A DNA stretch of 64,000 bases from contig NZ_CP095413.1 in assembly GCF_023016285.1 (NCBI RefSeq), positions 558,001 to 622,000 on the forward strand, written 5' to 3'. The notes under the pieces are model-generated. The model ran no database searches and was not told the origin of the DNA. It worked only from the letters and a program-made list of their open reading frames with translations. The DNA comes from Muricauda sp. SCSIO 64092. GTDB lineage: Bacteria; Bacteroidota; Bacteroidia; Flavobacteriales; Flavobacteriaceae. The stretch's first letter is position 1. Each line of letters opens with the position of its first letter. A program made the position numbers and the translations under genes. Positions 19,626-30,946 of this stretch are shown here, in pieces.

Positions 19626-22145
19626 CTAATTCCTATTGATCCTATACGTAATTCTTCTATTGGTAATTACCGTATTTGGGCAACCGGATCGAACCGAAGC
19701 ATTCGTTACCGAAGCCGTAGTGGACTGACCAAGTGGGGATACAACCGTTGGAATTCCATTGACGTCCACCCCGCCAATCAATTGATTATTGGCATCCAAA
19801 TCATAATATCCAAAGCTTCCGGAGGCCTCCAATGCATCGGGACAACCATCATTGTCACTGTCCACATCCAAATCATTGTAAATTCCATCTCCATCTGTAT
19901 CCAAAGTACAGGCTATCGTATAGCTCGCGTCTATATCCAACTGATAATCCACTCCATTGCAGGAGCCAAAATTGTTCACGCCAGAGGAGGTTTGTCCCAA
20001 AATACGAACTCCCGGAACACCAGCACCAATATCAATTACCGTAACAGTAGTAGTAATTGGGGTCAGTAAAGGGTCCAGGGTGGCACTGCACTGAACTCCA
20101 GTACGTACACTTCCAGTGTTGAACTCACCGGAATTAAAATCCAACGTAAAAGTTTCCGTACTACCATTTAAATCGCCCGTAGCCACAATATTGGATATTG
20201 TAACCGTAGAACCGATAGGTATGCCCGTTGCCGAAAGGTCGACAAGCTGTGTAGAAGTACCACCCGTCTGCGGGATATTGAAGGTTGAAGTCGTTACATT
20301 GACCACTCCCGAAGTTACGGGACATTCGTCCACATCCAAAATACCATCATTATCGTCATCATCATCAATATCATTGGTGTATCCGTCATTATCCTGATCC
20401 AAGGATACCAAAACATCCCGAAAATCCAAGTCACCTCCCGAAAGTACATCTCCATCGGTGTCCGTCAATAGTATTGGCCCTGTAAGAGGATTATCTACCA
20501 CCCCCGCCGGGTCTGAATAATCCGTACTTGTGTCCACATTATCATCGAGACCGTCCCCATCGGAATCACTTCCACTCAAGGAAAGTCCGGATTCAATTCG
20601 ATCCAAGTTATCCGCATTATCGCTGTCCGTATCCTTAAAGTCGGGGCTATCAGCACCATCTGAATTAACGGGTGTGAGTCCTTCTCCAGCACCAGGTACG
20701 GATTCATAGGCATCGTCCAATCCATTGTTGTCCGTATCTGAATTGGAGGGTGCAATATATGTTGTTGAGAGCTGGGCTTCCACATTATCAGGAATACCAT
20801 CCCCATCGGCATCCAAATCCAGATAGTCCGGGATGGTATCCCCATCGGTATCCGAGGTTCCCTCAATGGTATCGATTATCCCATCATTGTCATCATCTAT
20901 ATCCTCATTATTGTCCAGACCATCGCCATCCGTGTCTGGGGAACAAGTTCCAAAATAAACCACTTGTTGTGAAAAATTATATCCCTGTGTTGCCCCGCAA
21001 CCCAACGTTAAGTTGTCAAAAACCGCATTACCACTCCCCGTTACGGTATTTGGGTTTGTTACCCTTCTAATGGTTGTACTTCCCGAACTGGTGTAATACA
21101 AATTGCCATCTGGACCCAATTGTACTCCAGAAGCAGTGGTGGAATTATCAATCGTTGTGGAAGAACTGTTCCCAATGACATGCACCCAGAGTGGGTCCGA
21201 CCATCCGATGGATTGACTGTCAAACCTAGAGCCAAAAGAGTTTTGATGGGCAAAAAACAGTCGACTCCCATCGGGAGAAAACTCGACACTATATCCCGTA
21301 TGGGTATTGACACCTGAAGTCCTGGGTACTGCCGTCCACGAACCAATTGTTCCGGTAGCGGAGTTAAAATTGGCGTAGAATATACCTCCATTGGTGGTAC
21401 TTCCCCCTCCTTCAATAGCAATGGCAATTCTATCGCTTTGCTGGGAAAACCTAATTGTGGCCCGTTCACCCCTACGAGGTAGATTAATGGGCAGGGGAAT
21501 GGAAATATCCGGATTATTTGCCCGGGCCGCCGTAAGCAGATTTGTATCATTAACAAGCCATAAACCCAACGACGCGGCACAATTTGTGGTACAAGATCCA
21601 GAATTATTTGAAATACTGGCTATCCAGGCCCCACAATCATTTCCGGTTGCCACCCCGGAAACTGCTTCCGTTGTATTGGAATGCAATACGTTGTTACTGC
21701 TTATGACGGTTTCTGAAGGAATATCCACGATTGAATAATACACCGTACCTTGTCTGTCCTCATCCCTTCCATCGCCATGTAAAATATAAACTTGTTCAAA
21801 ATTGGAACCCGGTACGGGCATAACGGTTGCCATTTGGGTTCTGGTGGCATTGGTATTGATTGTACCGCCATTGGTGTATAGGTTACCATTACTATCCCTG
21901 ACCGCCCCGTTATCCACATAAAAAACAAGCTCTCCAGAATCCGGGTCGGACCATACCGAGGTAGCTTCAAAAGCCCCATCCGAGGGTAACGTACAAGAAA
22001 TTGTGGGAGGATTTGTTCTAAAATCCATCAAATAGCCCCTACCGTTCCACCAATGGGAATCAAAGGTCTGCGCATATCCATCGCTAATGGAATACACCAA
22101 TGCGATTAAAAGTGATACTAGGTATTTTTTCCAGGATAAGGTCAT
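19626..22145 (-). CDS. secreted beta-propeller-like protein with TSP3 repeats
   Basis: The 839-residue protein has a signal peptide ending near DGYAQ26. The N-terminal half contains propeller-like blades ([35 protein letters not shown]). A TSP3 calcium-binding region follows ([20 protein letters not shown] through [17 protein letters not shown]), then a beta-rich domain with [14 protein letters not shown], a last short TSP3 pair, and the end [18 protein letters not shown]. It has the [19 protein letters not shown] unit also found in two neighbouring proteins. No standard T9SS C-terminal domain with the PNGDG and NRWG motifs is visible, so surface export is uncertain. It stands alone: 204 bases from the upstream gene with a terminator between, and 312 bases from the downstream gene. 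Binding partners are unknown. Confidence 0.85.
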   Translation of the reverse strand: MTLSWKKYLVSLLIALVYSISDGYAQTFDSHWWNGRGYLMDFRTNPPTISCTLPSDGAFEATSVWSDPDSGELVFYVDNGAVRDSNGNLYTNGGTINTNATRTQMATVMPVPGSNFEQVYILHGDGRDEDRQGTVYYSIVDIPSETVISSNNVLHSNTTEAVSGVATGNDCGAWIASISNNSGSCTTNCAASLGLWLVNDTNLLTAARANNPDISIPLPINLPRRGERATIRFSQQSDRIAIAIEGGGSTTNGGIFYANFNSATGTIGSWTAVPRTSGVNTHTGYSVEFSPDGSRLFFAHQNSFGSRFDSQSIGWSDPLWVHVIGNSSSTTIDNSTTASGVQLGPDGNLYYTSSGSTTIRRVTNPNTVTGSGNAVFDNLTLGCGATQGYNFSQQVVYFGTCSPDTDGDGLDNNEDIDDDNDGIIDTIEGTSDTDGDTIPDYLDLDADGDGIPDNVEAQLSTTYIAPSNSDTDNNGLDDAYESVPGAGEGLTPVNSDGADSPDFKDTDSDNADNLDRIESGLSLSGSDSDGDGLDDNVDTSTDYSDPAGVVDNPLTGPILLTDTDGDVLSGGDLDFRDVLVSLDQDNDGYTNDIDDDDDNDGILDVDECPVTSGVVNVTTSTFNIPQTGGTSTQLVDLSATGIPIGSTVTISNIVATGDLNGSTETFTLDFNSGEFNTGSVRTGVQCSATLDPLLTPITTTVTVIDIGAGVPGVRILGQTSSGVNNFGSCNGVDYQLDIDASYTIACTLDTDGDGIYNDLDVDSDNDGCPDALEASGSFGYYDLDANNQLIGGVDVNGIPTVVSPLGQSTTASVTNASVRSGCPNTVITNRRITYRINRN

Positions 22146-22177
22146 GGTTCAACAGCATCCTTAAAGAACGTTGTGCC

Positions 22178-22209
22178 CAAATGTAATCTTAGCCGTAAGC
22201 TTTCCTAAA
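22178..22209 (-). promoter_or_regulatory. candidate promoter of the 839-residue protein gene
   Basis: On the minus strand TACATTTG (22178-22185) matches the -7 consensus TAnnTTTG. TTTA at 22206-22209 sits 20 bases upstream, close to the expected place of the -33 TTTG box with one mismatch. The predicted transcription start would leave a leader of roughly 25 bases before the ATG at 22145. Confidence 0.5.
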
Positions 22210-22291
22210 TATTTGTTGTGAAAGGGCTTATCGATAAAGTGAATACCTCGAAAGGCGGTGTTACAGCAAGTTGAAAGTTCAGATTCCAAAC

Positions 22292-22320
22292 AAAAAAAGC
22301 AACTCTAAAAAGTTGCTTTT
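22292..22320 (-). terminator. intrinsic terminator after the PorE-like gene
   Basis: On the minus strand an AAAAGCAACT stem pairs with AGTTGCTTTT across a short loop and ends in a run of T. It begins about 30 bases after the stop codon of the OmpA-domain gene and closes the TSP3/PorP/OmpA operon. The plus-strand side also has a T-run, so it may work in both directions. Confidence 0.85.
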
Positions 22321-22349
22321 CAATCTATTGTATCCTTGTACCAACTATA

Positions 22350-24290
22350 CTACTCAAGAATAATAAACTCCGATCTTCTGTTCAATTGATGCTTTTCCCG
22401 AGAACAACGAATACCATCATCACATTCGTTCAGAAGCAATTTTTCCCCAAAACCTTCCCCTTCCAAACGGTCCCTGGAAATTCCTTTGGAGACCATATAA
22501 TCCACAGTGGATTCTGCCCTTTGTTGGGAAAGCCATAAATTGTAGGCATCGTTCCCCCTACTGTCCGTATGGGCATTGACCTTTATTTTTAAACTCGGAT
22601 ATTTCTCCATGGCAACGATTACCTTCTGGATTTCAATCTCCGCATCCGGCCTGATATTGTATTTGTTCAAATCAAAATAAATCGTACTTAATTGAAGTAA
22701 CTTGGCCAAATCATCCCCAAATCCTCCGGTGACCACATCCCTCTCCAGATAAAAGTCCACAATCCTTGGTTTTCCATAGGATTCCGGTAGAAATTCTTCC
22801 GATGGTATGTACCCTTCCATTAAAGCCCTAACAAAATTTCCCTTGGAACAGTCCAATGCCAATACGTACGCTCCTTTGGAATCGGTTATGGTGGAAGAGA
22901 CTTCTTTGTTCTCCTCATCAATGATCTTAACGGTGGCCCCCACCAAAATCTCATTGGATATCCTATCCCTCACCGTGCCGGTTACCTCTTGTATACAATC
23001 CAATTGTAAAGGTTCGTTTTCAGAAAATCCATAAATATCATCCTCTCCCATTCCCCCTTCAACACGATTTGAAGAAAAATATCCTTCCCTACTTTCCTCG
23101 TCAATGATGAAAGAAAAGTCGTCGTATTTACTATTGACCAATCTGCCCACGTTTACAATGGGCTGGTCATATTCATCAAAAGCAATTTTTGTAGCGAAAA
23201 CATCCAAACCTCCCAATCCCGGATGACCATCGGAAGAGAAGTAGAGGACATCTTTATCCGTAATAAATGGAAAGGTTTCGCGACCTTCGGTATTGATATT
23301 CCTACCAAGATTTATTGGCGGACCAAAGGTGCCATCCCCAACAATTCTTACCTTCCATAAATCCGATTCTCCCAATGTTCCTGGCATATCCGAAGCAAAA
23401 TACAGCTGCTTTTCATCTGGGCTTAAAACAGGATGGGCTACCGAATAATCATCACTATTAAAAGGAAGTTCCGTAATATCGATCCATTCGCCATCTACCA
23501 AAGTCGCTTGATAAATCTTTAATCGAATTGTTCCATTATCATCTTCATAGCGCTTTCCATCCAAAAAATTATTTCTGGTGAAGTACATCGTGGTTCCATC
23601 CTTGGTAATTGCGGAAGTAGATTCGTGCAGTCTCGTGTTAACATCTCCAGACACTTTTTTCACCCTATTGTTGTCGCCATTCAAACTGACTGAATACAAA
23701 TCCAAAAAATCCTTGGAATTCCAGGTATGACGGTATCGGGCCAAGTTACCCGTATCCCTATCCGAGGAAAAAATCAATCCATCCTCGTAAAATGTAGGGG
23801 CAAAATCGGAAAGCCTTGAATTGTAGGGGAAGTTTTTGATGGAATACCTCCCGGAATTCTCCTCTATTTTGGCCAAATAATCTTCCTCAAGAGCATCTAT
23901 GACACCGCTACTTTTGGTAAGCTCGGAAAACGTTGCCAACATCTTATCGGCATCTTCATCATCTCCCAGGGTCTTTAAGGTTTGGGCATACCTAAAGTAA
24001 AAATCAGGGGTAATGATACTATCATTATCGCCATATTTAGTTATCAACTGCTTGTAAATAGGAGCCGCTTCCTCATATTTTGCATTAAAATAATAGGAAT
24101 TGCCCAATCGCTTCAATAAGTCTGCCGACTCATATCCCTTCTCCAGAACACGCTTGTAAATATCTATAGCTGGACTAAAGGAGTACTCATTATATTTTTT
24201 GTTGGCGCGCTCCAGTCTCCGTTCCTGTGCCGAACCTGTTGCACAGATTCCTAAGATTACCGATGAACAAAGAAGTATTTTTTTTAGCAT
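22350..24290 (-). CDS. PorE-like TPR / WD40-propeller / OmpA-domain cell-envelope protein
   Basis: The 646-residue protein begins with a signal peptide (cleavage near GSAQ22), then TPR-like helices at about 25-150 (LLKRLGNSYYFNAKYEEAAP). PD40-type propeller repeats follow (LIFSSDRDTGNLARYR, LYFASDMPGTLGESDLWKV, LYFSSDGHPGLGGLDVFATK), then a carboxypeptidase-regulatory-like beta domain at about 430-520 (TGTVRDRISNEILVGATVKI). The C-terminal OmpA domain has the peptidoglycan-binding pattern NAHTDSRGNDAYNLWLSQQR. This order is that of PorE and related proteins that tie T9SS components to peptidoglycan. It starts 10 bases after the PorP/SprF gene, so the two probably act together on the TSP3 cargo encoded first in the operon. 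Assignment as a direct T9SS partner rests on architecture and context. Confidence 0.92.
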   Translation of the reverse strand: MLKKILLCSSVILGICATGSAQERRLERANKKYNEYSFSPAIDIYKRVLEKGYESADLLKRLGNSYYFNAKYEEAAPIYKQLITKYGDNDSIITPDFYFRYAQTLKTLGDDEDADKMLATFSELTKSSGVIDALEEDYLAKIEENSGRYSIKNFPYNSRLSDFAPTFYEDGLIFSSDRDTGNLARYRHTWNSKDFLDLYSVSLNGDNNRVKKVSGDVNTRLHESTSAITKDGTTMYFTRNNFLDGKRYEDDNGTIRLKIYQATLVDGEWIDITELPFNSDDYSVAHPVLSPDEKQLYFASDMPGTLGESDLWKVRIVGDGTFGPPINLGRNINTEGRETFPFITDKDVLYFSSDGHPGLGGLDVFATKIAFDEYDQPIVNVGRLVNSKYDDFSFIIDEESREGYFSSNRVEGGMGEDDIYGFSENEPLQLDCIQEVTGTVRDRISNEILVGATVKIIDEENKEVSSTITDSKGAYVLALDCSKGNFVRALMEGYIPSEEFLPESYGKPRIVDFYLERDVVTGGFGDDLAKLLQLSTIYFDLNKYNIRPDAEIEIQKVIVAMEKYPSLKIKVNAHTDSRGNDAYNLWLSQQRAESTVDYMVSKGISRDRLEGEGFGEKLLLNECDDGIRCSREKHQLNRRSEFIILE

Positions 24291-24300
24291 CCCCTGATAT

Positions 24301-25251
24301 TTAGAAAAAACGTGGCGAAATAGTACGTTGGAAGCTTTTCAGTAATTCCAACCTCAAAAAGATTTCAAAAGATCCATCATTAAAGCGTGTACCTCCCAAT
24401 TCCGTAGTTTCCCTGTCATAGGCCAGCCCCAACATGATCTGATCGGTAACCTGAAAGCCGGCCAATGCGCTCACGGCAGCATCCCATCGGTAAGCGGCCC
24501 CAAAACTGAACCGCTCATTGAACAGAAAACTAGCGGAAATATCTACTTGTACAGGGGCTCCTTCCACGGCTTTTGTCAATAGGGCAGGTTTGAATTTTAA
24601 GTCCGCATTCAAATCGAAAACATATCCTGTAATTAAATAGTAATTGGCCCGGTCAACAGAAAAAAAGTTTTGTCCATTATTATCAAAATGTTCCCTATTG
24701 AACAATTTTGGAACCGAAAATCCAACATAAAATCTGTCTGTATGATAATACAGCCCTAAGCCAAAATTGGGATTAAATTCTGAGAGTGTCCCCTGTTCGG
24801 TAACGGGTTGATTAACCCCTTCGCGATCTACATTTCGGAGACCATTGAAATCCAAGGACAAAAAATCACCACTTACGGTAAGCCCAAAAGATAATTTTCT
24901 GTTCAAATCGAAATCTATGGTATAAGATGCCGCAGCCTCCACAGAGGTCTCCTGTATCAGTCCATCCCCAATGTTATCATTGATGACAGAAAGCCCATAA
25001 CCTATTTTACTTTCCCTTATTGGGGAATGCAGGTTGATTGTAAATGTTTCCGGTGCTCCATTCAATCCTACCCATTGCGCCCTATAAAGGCCTGCAAAAG
25101 TCAATTGTCCCCTGGAACCTGCATAGGCTGGATTTATGCTCAAGGTATTGAACATGTACTGGGTATATTGAGCATCTTGCTGGGCTCGCAGTCCGAAACC
25201 TATCAACAAGCAAAATATTAGGCCAATTAGTGCATTAGTATTTTTTATCAT
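24301..25251 (-). CDS. PorP/SprF family type IX secretion outer-membrane protein
   Basis: The 316-residue protein has a signal peptide ending near LRAQ and the family signature QQDAQYTQYMFNTLSINPAY with AGSRG and AQWVGLNGAPETF. The remainder is barrel-like and the end is PRFF. It lies 6 bases after the 1767-residue TSP3 cargo gene and 10 bases before the PorE-like gene, the usual arrangement in which a type B T9SS cargo is followed by its own PorP/SprF helper. It closely resembles the protein at 2066-3013, including KPALLTK-VEGAP and AAYRWDAA segments, so one probably arose by duplication of the other, each now paired with a different cargo. Confidence 0.94.
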   Translation of the reverse strand: MIKNTNALIGLIFCLLIGFGLRAQQDAQYTQYMFNTLSINPAYAGSRGQLTFAGLYRAQWVGLNGAPETFTINLHSPIRESKIGYGLSVINDNIGDGLIQETSVEAAASYTIDFDLNRKLSFGLTVSGDFLSLDFNGLRNVDREGVNQPVTEQGTLSEFNPNFGLGLYYHTDRFYVGFSVPKLFNREHFDNNGQNFFSVDRANYYLITGYVFDLNADLKFKPALLTKAVEGAPVQVDISASFLFNERFSFGAAYRWDAAVSALAGFQVTDQIMLGLAYDRETTELGGTRFNDGSFEIFLRLELLKSFQRTISPRFF

Positions 25252-25257
25252 AATGGC

Positions 25258-28200
25258 TTACCTACTATTTAAATAAAAGTAATCGCTTTCCGTAATTTGA
25301 TTCCCATTGGAATCTTCGTAGTCAAAAATATAGTAATATACTCCAGATGGAAGAAATTCATTGACATCCAAGGTAGATCTTCCCCTTGATCTTCCATCAA
25401 ATACATTATTGATATTGTTGTAATTACTCCCGTTAAATACCAATACCCCCCATCTATTATAGATTCTCATTCGATTGTTGGGAATCCTTTCCACATTAAA
25501 AATAAACAAGAAACTGTTCGTTGCACTATTAATATCCATAAACTGGTTCACAATGATGTCCAAGGTATTCGGATCGGGGTCAAGGTAGTCCGGTGTGCCG
25601 TCGCCGTCCGTATCGTCATTGGTGGGGTCGCCGTCACCGTCGGCGTCCTCGTCGGGGGTGTCGATCCCGTCTCCGTCATCGTCAAGGTCGCGGTAGTTCA
25701 CGTCCTCGGTGCCGTCCGTGTCCGGTAGGTCGTTCGCAGGGTCGTCGATCTCGTCGTTCACGTCGAAGCCGTCGTCAACGTCCGAGCCCTCATAGCCGTC
25801 GTCAAGCCCGTCCCCGTCAGTGTCCGTACCAGTGAAGGCCTGGTCCGGTACGCCGTCGAAGTCAAAGTCGTTCCCCTCGTTGTTGTCCGGTACAAGGTCG
25901 TTGTCGGAGTCGTCGTCAAGGTAGTCCGGTTCGTCAGTACCGTCCGTGTTCTCCGGCGTGATCCCCTCGTCGCCGCTCCCCTCGTAGGCATCGTCGAGCC
26001 CGTCACCGTCCGTATCGGTGCCGCTCGGTGCAACATAGCCCGAGGTCGGCTGGCCCTCCACGTTGTCCGGGATGCCGTCGTTGTCACTGTCGATGTCCAG
26101 GTGGTCCGGGATGCCGTCGCCGTCACTGTCCAACGGGTCCGTCAATGGGTCGCCGTCACCGTCAAGGTCAGGGTCCTCCACAACATCCAGGATGCCGTCG
26201 TTGTCATCGTCGATGTCCACAACGTCGGGTACACCGTCACCATCGGTGTCCGTGCCGTCCCCATCGGGGTCAAGGTAGTCCGGTGTGCCGTCGCCGTCCG
26301 TATCGTCATTGGTCGGGTCGCCGTCACCGTCGGCGTCCTCGTCGGGGGTGTCGATCCCGTCGCCGTCATCGTCAAGGTCACGGTAGTTCACGTCCTCGGT
26401 GCCGTCCGTGTCCGGCAGGTCGTTCGCAGGGTCGTCGATCTCGTCGTTCACGTCGAAGCCGTCGTCAACATCGGAGCCCTCATAACCGTCGTCAAGTCCG
26501 TCACCGTCAGTGTCCGTACCAGTGAAGGCCTGGTCCGGTACGCCGTCGAAGTCAAAGTCGTTCCCCTCGTTGTTGTCCGGTACAAGGTCGTTGTCGGAGT
26601 CGTCGTCAAGGTAGTCCGGTTCGTCAGTGCCGTCCGTGTTCTCCGGCGTGATCCCCTCGTCGCCGCTCCCCTCGTAGGCATCGTCGAGGCCGTCGTTGTC
26701 AGTGTCGGTGCCGCTCGGCGCAACATAGCCCGAGGTCGGCTGGCCCTCCACGTTGTCCGGGATGCCGTCATTGTCACTGTCGATGTCCAGGTGGTCCGGG
26801 ATGCCGTCGCCGTCACTGTCCAACGGGTCCGTCAAAGGGTCGCCGTCACCGTCAAGGTCAGGGTCCTCCACCACGTCCAGGATGCCGTCGTTGTCATCGT
26901 CGATGTCCACAACGTCCGGTACACCGTCGCCATCGGTGTCCGTGCCGTCCCCATCGGGGTCAAGGTAGTCCGGTGTGCCGTCGCCGTCCGTATCGTCGTT
27001 GGTGGGGTCGCCGTCACCGTCGGCGTCCTCGTCGGGGGTGTCGATCCCGTCCCCGTCATCGTCAAGGTCGCGGTAGTTCACGTCCTCCGTGCCGTCCGTG
27101 TCCGGCAGGTCGTTCGCGGGGTCGTCGATCTCGTCGTTCACGTCGAAGCCGTCGTCAACGTCCGAGCCCTCATAGCCGTCGTCAAGCCCGTCCCCGTCAG
27201 TGTCCGTACCAGTGAAGGCCTGGTCCGGTACGCCGTCGAAGTCAAAGTCGTTCCCCTCGTTGTTGTCCGGTACAAGGTCGTTGTCGGAGTCGTCGTCAAG
27301 GTAGTCCGGTTCGTCAGTGCCGTCCGTGTTCTCCGGCGTGATCCCCTCGTCGCCGCTCCCCTCGTAGGCATCGTCGAGGCCGTCGTTGTCAGTGTCGGTG
27401 CCGCTCGGCGCAACATAGCCCGAGGTCGGCTGGCCCTCCACGTTGTCCGGGATGCCGTCATTGTCACTGTCGATGTCCAGGTGGTCCGGGATGCCGTCGC
27501 CGTCACTGTCCAACGGGTCCGTCAATGGGTCGCCGTCACCGTCAAGGTCAGGGTCCTCCACAACGTCCAGTATACCGTCGTTGTCATCGTCGATGTCCAC
27601 AACGTCCGGTACACCGTCGCCATCGGTGTCCGTGCCGTCCCCATCGGGGTCAAGGTAGTCCGGTGTGCCGTCGCCGTCCGTATCGTCATTGGTCGGGTCG
27701 CCGTCACCGTCGGCGTCCTCGTCGGGGGTGTCGATCCCGTCGCCGTCATCGTCAAGGTCGCGGTAGTTCACGTCCTCGGTGCCGTCCGTGTCCGGTAGGT
27801 CGTTCGCAGGGTCGTCGATCTCGTCGTTCACGTCGAAGCCGTCGTCAACGTCCGAGCCCTCATAGCCATCGTCAAGCCCGTCCCCGTCAGTGTCCGTACC
27901 AGTGAAGGCCTGGTCCGGTACGCCGTCGAAGTCAAAGTCGTTCCCCTCGTTGTTGTCCGGTACAAGGTCGTTGTCGGAGTCGTCGTCAAGGTAGTCCGGT
28001 TCGTCAGTACCGTCCGTGTTCTCCGGCGTGATCCCCTCGTCGCCGCTCCCCTCGTAGGCATCGTCGAGCCCGTCACCGTCCGTATCGGTGCCGCTCGGTG
28101 CAACATAGCCCGAGGTCGGCTGGCCCTCCACGTTGTCCGGGATGCCGTCGTTGTCACTGTCGATGTCCAGGTGGTCCGGGATGCCGTCGCCGTCACTGTC

Positions 28201-30561
28201 CAACGGGTCCGTCAATGGGTCGCCGTCACCGTCAAGGTCAGGGTCCTCCACAACGTCCAGGATGCCGTCGTTGTCATCGTCGATGTCCACAACGTCGGGT
28301 ACACCGTCACCATCGGTGTCCGTGCCGTCCCCATCGGGGTCAAGGTAGTCCGGTGTGCCGTCACCGTCCGTATCGTCATTGGTCGGGTCGCCGTCACCGT
28401 CGGCGTCCTCGTCGGGGGTGTCGATCCCGTCGCCGTCATCGTCAAGGTCGCGGTAGTTCACGTCCTCGGTGCCGTCCGTGTCCGGCAGGTCGTTCGCAGG
28501 GTCGTCGATCTCGTCGTTCACGTCGAAGCCGTCGTCAACGTCCGAGCCCTCATAGCCGTCGTCAAGCCCGTCACCGTCAGTGTCCGTACCAGTGAAGGCC
28601 TGGTCCGGTACGCCGTCGAAGTCAAAGTCGTTCCCCTCGTTGTTGTCAGGTACAAGGTCGTTGTCGGAGTCGTCGTCAAGGTAGTCCGGTTCGTCAGTAC
28701 CGTCCGTGTTCTCCGGCGTGATCCCCTCGTCGCCGCTCCCCTCGTAGGCATCGTCGAGGCCGTCACCGTCCGTATCGGTGCCGCTCGGTGCAACATAGCC
28801 CGAGGTCGGCTGGCCCTCCACGTTGTCCGGGATGCCGTCGTTGTCACTGTCGATGTCCAGGTGGTCCGGGATGCCGTCGCCGTCACTGTCCAACGGGTCC
28901 GTCAATGGGTCGCCGTCACCGTCAAGGTCAGGGTCCTCCACAACGTCCAGGATGCCGTCGTTGTCATCGTCGATGTCCACAACGTCGGGTACACCGTCAC
29001 CATCGGTGTCCGTGCCGTCCCCATCGGGGTCAAGGTAGTCCGGTGTGCCGTCACCGTCCGTATCGTCATTGGTCGGGTCGCCGTCACCGTCGGCGTCCTC
29101 GTCGGGGGTGTCGATCCCGTCGCCGTCATCGTCAAGGTCGCGGTAGTTCACGTCCTCGGTGCCGTCCGTGTCCGGCAGGTCGTTCGCAGGGTCGTCGATC
29201 TCGTCGTTCACGTCGAAGCCGTCGTCAACGTCCGAGCCCTCATAGCCGTCGTCAAGCCCGTCCCCGTCAGTGTCCGTACCAGTGAAGGCCTGGTCCGGTA
29301 CGCCGTCGAAGTCAAAGTCGTTCCCCTCGTTGTTGTCCGGTACAAGGTCGTTGTCCGAGTCATCGTCAAGGTAGTCCGGTTCGTCCGTCCCGTCCGTGTT
29401 CTCCGGCGTGATCCCCTCGTCGCCGCTCCCCTCGTAGGCATCGTCGAGGCCGTCACCGTCCGTATCCGTGCCGCTCGGTGCAACATAGCCCGAGGTCGGC
29501 TGACCCTCAACGTTGTCCGGGATACCGTCATTGTCACTGTCGATGTCACGGAAATCTGGTTTGGTATCTCCATCTGAATTAATTGGATCAATTCCAGCTC
29601 CAAAACCATCATCCATTCCATCTTTATTAGCGTCATTGCCAGTAGGCCCCTTAAATTTACTTGCCTTTTGAGCTTCAATAATATCTAGCAAGCCATCATT
29701 ATCACTATCCAAATCCCTAAAATCCGGAATGGTATCCCCGTCAGTATCTATTGGATTCAACCCTTGTTCGTAAGAATCATCAATATCATTACCATTATTA
29801 TCCCCTATTGGAGGGATGAATCCTTCGGAAGTCTGAGCTTCCACTTTGTCCTTTATTCCATCATTGTCGGAATCAAAATCCCTAAAGTCCTGAAAAACGT
29901 CGTTGTCTGAATTAATCGGTAAAAGCCCCAATGTAGACTTAGTTTCGTAGGCATCATCCAGACCATTGGCATTTATATCCACACCAGAAGGAGCAATAAA
30001 GTCTACTAATGATTGTGCTTCAACGTTATCACGGATACCATCTATATCCGAATCCACATCCAAATAATCTGGTAAGCCTCCAAGACCTCCATTATCTGAA
30101 TCTGTATTAATAGGTACAATTCCAAAACCATAAGACCCTTCATAGGCATCATCCAAGCCATTACCATTTTTGTCCACTCCGGATGGAGCGACATAATCAA
30201 ATGAGGACTGCCCTTCAAGATTGTCAAGAATCCCATCATTGTCCGAATCTATGTCCAGATAATCCGGTATGGAATCTCCATCGGAATCATTAGGATTGGT
30301 AGAAGGATCATTATCACCATCTAGATTAAAATCCTCTACACTGTCCAGTATCCCATCATTGTCGTCGTCCAAGTCCACAACATCGGGAATCCCATCCGAG
30401 TCCGTGTCGGTGTCCGTGTCCAAATACATTGAAACTGTCACATTTCCCGTAGAGAATGGTTTATCAAAAGAACTGATAATGATATAAACAAATACCCCCA
30501 CCAATAGTGTCAGACCGTATAAAATCGCTCTTTTAAGGTACAGAAAAGTAGTGCTCTCCAT
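25258..30561 (-). CDS. large TSP3-repeat surface protein with T9SS C-terminal domain (1767 residues)
   Basis: A hydrophobic segment at residues 12-31 ([18 protein letters not shown]) serves as signal or anchor. Residues about 50-339 hold older, diverged TSP3-type calcium-binding units such as [19 protein letters not shown]. Residues about 340-1664 are nearly identical 230-residue units dominated by DxDxDG motifs, six copies of the [15 protein letters not shown] block in all. The last 100 residues ([31 protein letters not shown]) form a gliding-motility T9SS C-terminal domain. The protein is extremely acidic and should bind many calcium ions, giving a stiff extracellular rod; that is family-based inference. 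It heads the operon with PorP/SprF and the PorE-like protein. The start ATG at 30561 follows a 385-base divergent gap. Composition shifts sharply between the ends and the central array. Confidence 0.92.
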   Translation of the reverse strand: MESTTFLYLKRAILYGLTLLVGVFVYIIISSFDKPFSTGNVTVSMYLDTDTDTDSDGIPDVVDLDDDNDGILDSVEDFNLDGDNDPSTNPNDSDGDSIPDYLDIDSDNDGILDNLEGQSSFDYVAPSGVDKNGNGLDDAYEGSYGFGIVPINTDSDNGGLGGLPDYLDVDSDIDGIRDNVEAQSLVDFIAPSGVDINANGLDDAYETKSTLGLLPINSDNDVFQDFRDFDSDNDGIKDKVEAQTSEGFIPPIGDNNGNDIDDSYEQGLNPIDTDGDTIPDFRDLDSDNDGLLDIIEAQKASKFKGPTGNDANKDGMDDGFGAGIDPINSDGDTKPDFRDIDSDNDGIPDNVEGQPTSGYVAPSGTDTDGDGLDDAYEGSGDEGITPENTDGTDEPDYLDDDSDNDLVPDNNEGNDFDFDGVPDQAFTGTDTDGDGLDDGYEGSDVDDGFDVNDEIDDPANDLPDTDGTEDVNYRDLDDDGDGIDTPDEDADGDGDPTNDDTDGDGTPDYLDPDGDGTDTDGDGVPDVVDIDDDNDGILDVVEDPDLDGDGDPLTDPLDSDGDGIPDHLDIDSDNDGIPDNVEGQPTSGYVAPSGTDTDGDGLDDAYEGSGDEGITPENTDGTDEPDYLDDDSDNDLVPDNNEGNDFDFDGVPDQAFTGTDTDGDGLDDGYEGSDVDDGFDVNDEIDDPANDLPDTDGTEDVNYRDLDDDGDGIDTPDEDADGDGDPTNDDTDGDGTPDYLDPDGDGTDTDGDGVPDVVDIDDDNDGILDVVEDPDLDGDGDPLTDPLDSDGDGIPDHLDIDSDNDGIPDNVEGQPTSGYVAPSGTDTDGDGLDDAYEGSGDEGITPENTDGTDEPDYLDDDSDNDLVPDNNEGNDFDFDGVPDQAFTGTDTDGDGLDDGYEGSDVDDGFDVNDEIDDPANDLPDTDGTEDVNYRDLDDDGDGIDTPDEDADGDGDPTNDDTDGDGTPDYLDPDGDGTDTDGDGVPDVVDIDDDNDGILDVVEDPDLDGDGDPLTDPLDSDGDGIPDHLDIDSDNDGIPDNVEGQPTSGYVAPSGTDTDNDGLDDAYEGSGDEGITPENTDGTDEPDYLDDDSDNDLVPDNNEGNDFDFDGVPDQAFTGTDTDGDGLDDGYEGSDVDDGFDVNDEIDDPANDLPDTDGTEDVNYRDLDDDGDGIDTPDEDADGDGDPTNDDTDGDGTPDYLDPDGDGTDTDGDGVPDVVDIDDDNDGILDVVEDPDLDGDGDPLTDPLDSDGDGIPDHLDIDSDNDGIPDNVEGQPTSGYVAPSGTDTDNDGLDDAYEGSGDEGITPENTDGTDEPDYLDDDSDNDLVPDNNEGNDFDFDGVPDQAFTGTDTDGDGLDDGYEGSDVDDGFDVNDEIDDPANDLPDTDGTEDVNYRDLDDDGDGIDTPDEDADGDGDPTNDDTDGDGTPDYLDPDGDGTDTDGDGVPDVVDIDDDNDGILDVVEDPDLDGDGDPLTDPLDSDGDGIPDHLDIDSDNDGIPDNVEGQPTSGYVAPSGTDTDGDGLDDAYEGSGDEGITPENTDGTDEPDYLDDDSDNDLVPDNNEGNDFDFDGVPDQAFTGTDTDGDGLDDGYEGSDVDDGFDVNDEIDDPANDLPDTDGTEDVNYRDLDDDGDGIDTPDEDADGDGDPTNDDTDGDGTPDYLDPDPNTLDIIVNQFMDINSATNSFLFIFNVERIPNNRMRIYNRWGVLVFNGSNYNNINNVFDGRSRGRSTLDVNEFLPSGVYYYIFDYEDSNGNQITESDYFYLNSR
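25569..29547 (-). repeat. 690-bp tandem coding repeats, about 5.8 copies
   Basis: In-frame array within the 1767-residue protein. Corresponding points recur exactly every 690 bases (for example 26063, 26753, 27443, 28133 and 28823), giving 230-residue units. Copies differ by scattered single bases, mostly synonymous; one visible replacement is [10 protein letters not shown] against [10 protein letters not shown], the latter in two adjacent copies. G+C is high: 43 of 60 bases at 25621-25680 against 24 of 60 at 29881-29940 in the older repeats of the same gene. Confidence 0.95.
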
Positions 30562-30946
30562 AAATGATAGTTTTACTTAAACATATCACCATGGCCTTCG
30601 TAGGTATATTTCTTTCACTGAGATTGTGGGGCAATCGGTGTCATCGCAAGATATTCGATTTTCTTGTCAAATGACTTGGCATAGTTACTTTTTATCCATA
30701 AGAACTCCTATTTTACTCGATTAACTACTTGTTTTTTATTTATGTTTTATTTACGCAAAAACTTTGTTAATGGATTTTGAAGGGAAATAAGTATGTAAAT
30801 AGGTCAAAATTGACCGAAAAAAACTTTGGTCCAAACAATTCAATACTTGTTATTTATTGAAATTATCCTGTTGATATTAACAATTGGAAAACAGAATGTC
30901 CAACGAGGTCAACTTAGATTGATTTATTTTTGCCCAAATTTTTTAA
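30562..30946. other. divergent intergenic region between the TSP3 operon and prfC
   Basis: This 385-base, strongly A+T-rich stretch must hold promoters for both directions. On the plus strand there is one exact -7 match near prfC (separate entry). On the minus strand I found no exact TAnnTTTG match that would serve the TSP3 operon. No small gene, RNA or terminator could be supported. Confidence 0.55.
30925..30932 (+). promoter_or_regulatory. candidate -7 box for prfC
   Basis: Reads TATTTTTG, an exact match to TAnnTTTG, 15 bases before the prfC ATG, which would give a very short leader. No TTTG lies at the expected -33 distance, so it may be a chance match in A+T-rich DNA. Confidence 0.25.

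Noticed and set aside
25593..29577. Plus- and minus-strand open frames inside the TSP3 array (Arg-, Val- or Thr-rich repeats)
   Set aside because: They repeat with the same 690-base period as the real gene and show the low-complexity residues expected from other frames of GAC/GGC-rich DNA; the real frame has family-specific motifs and a T9SS domain.
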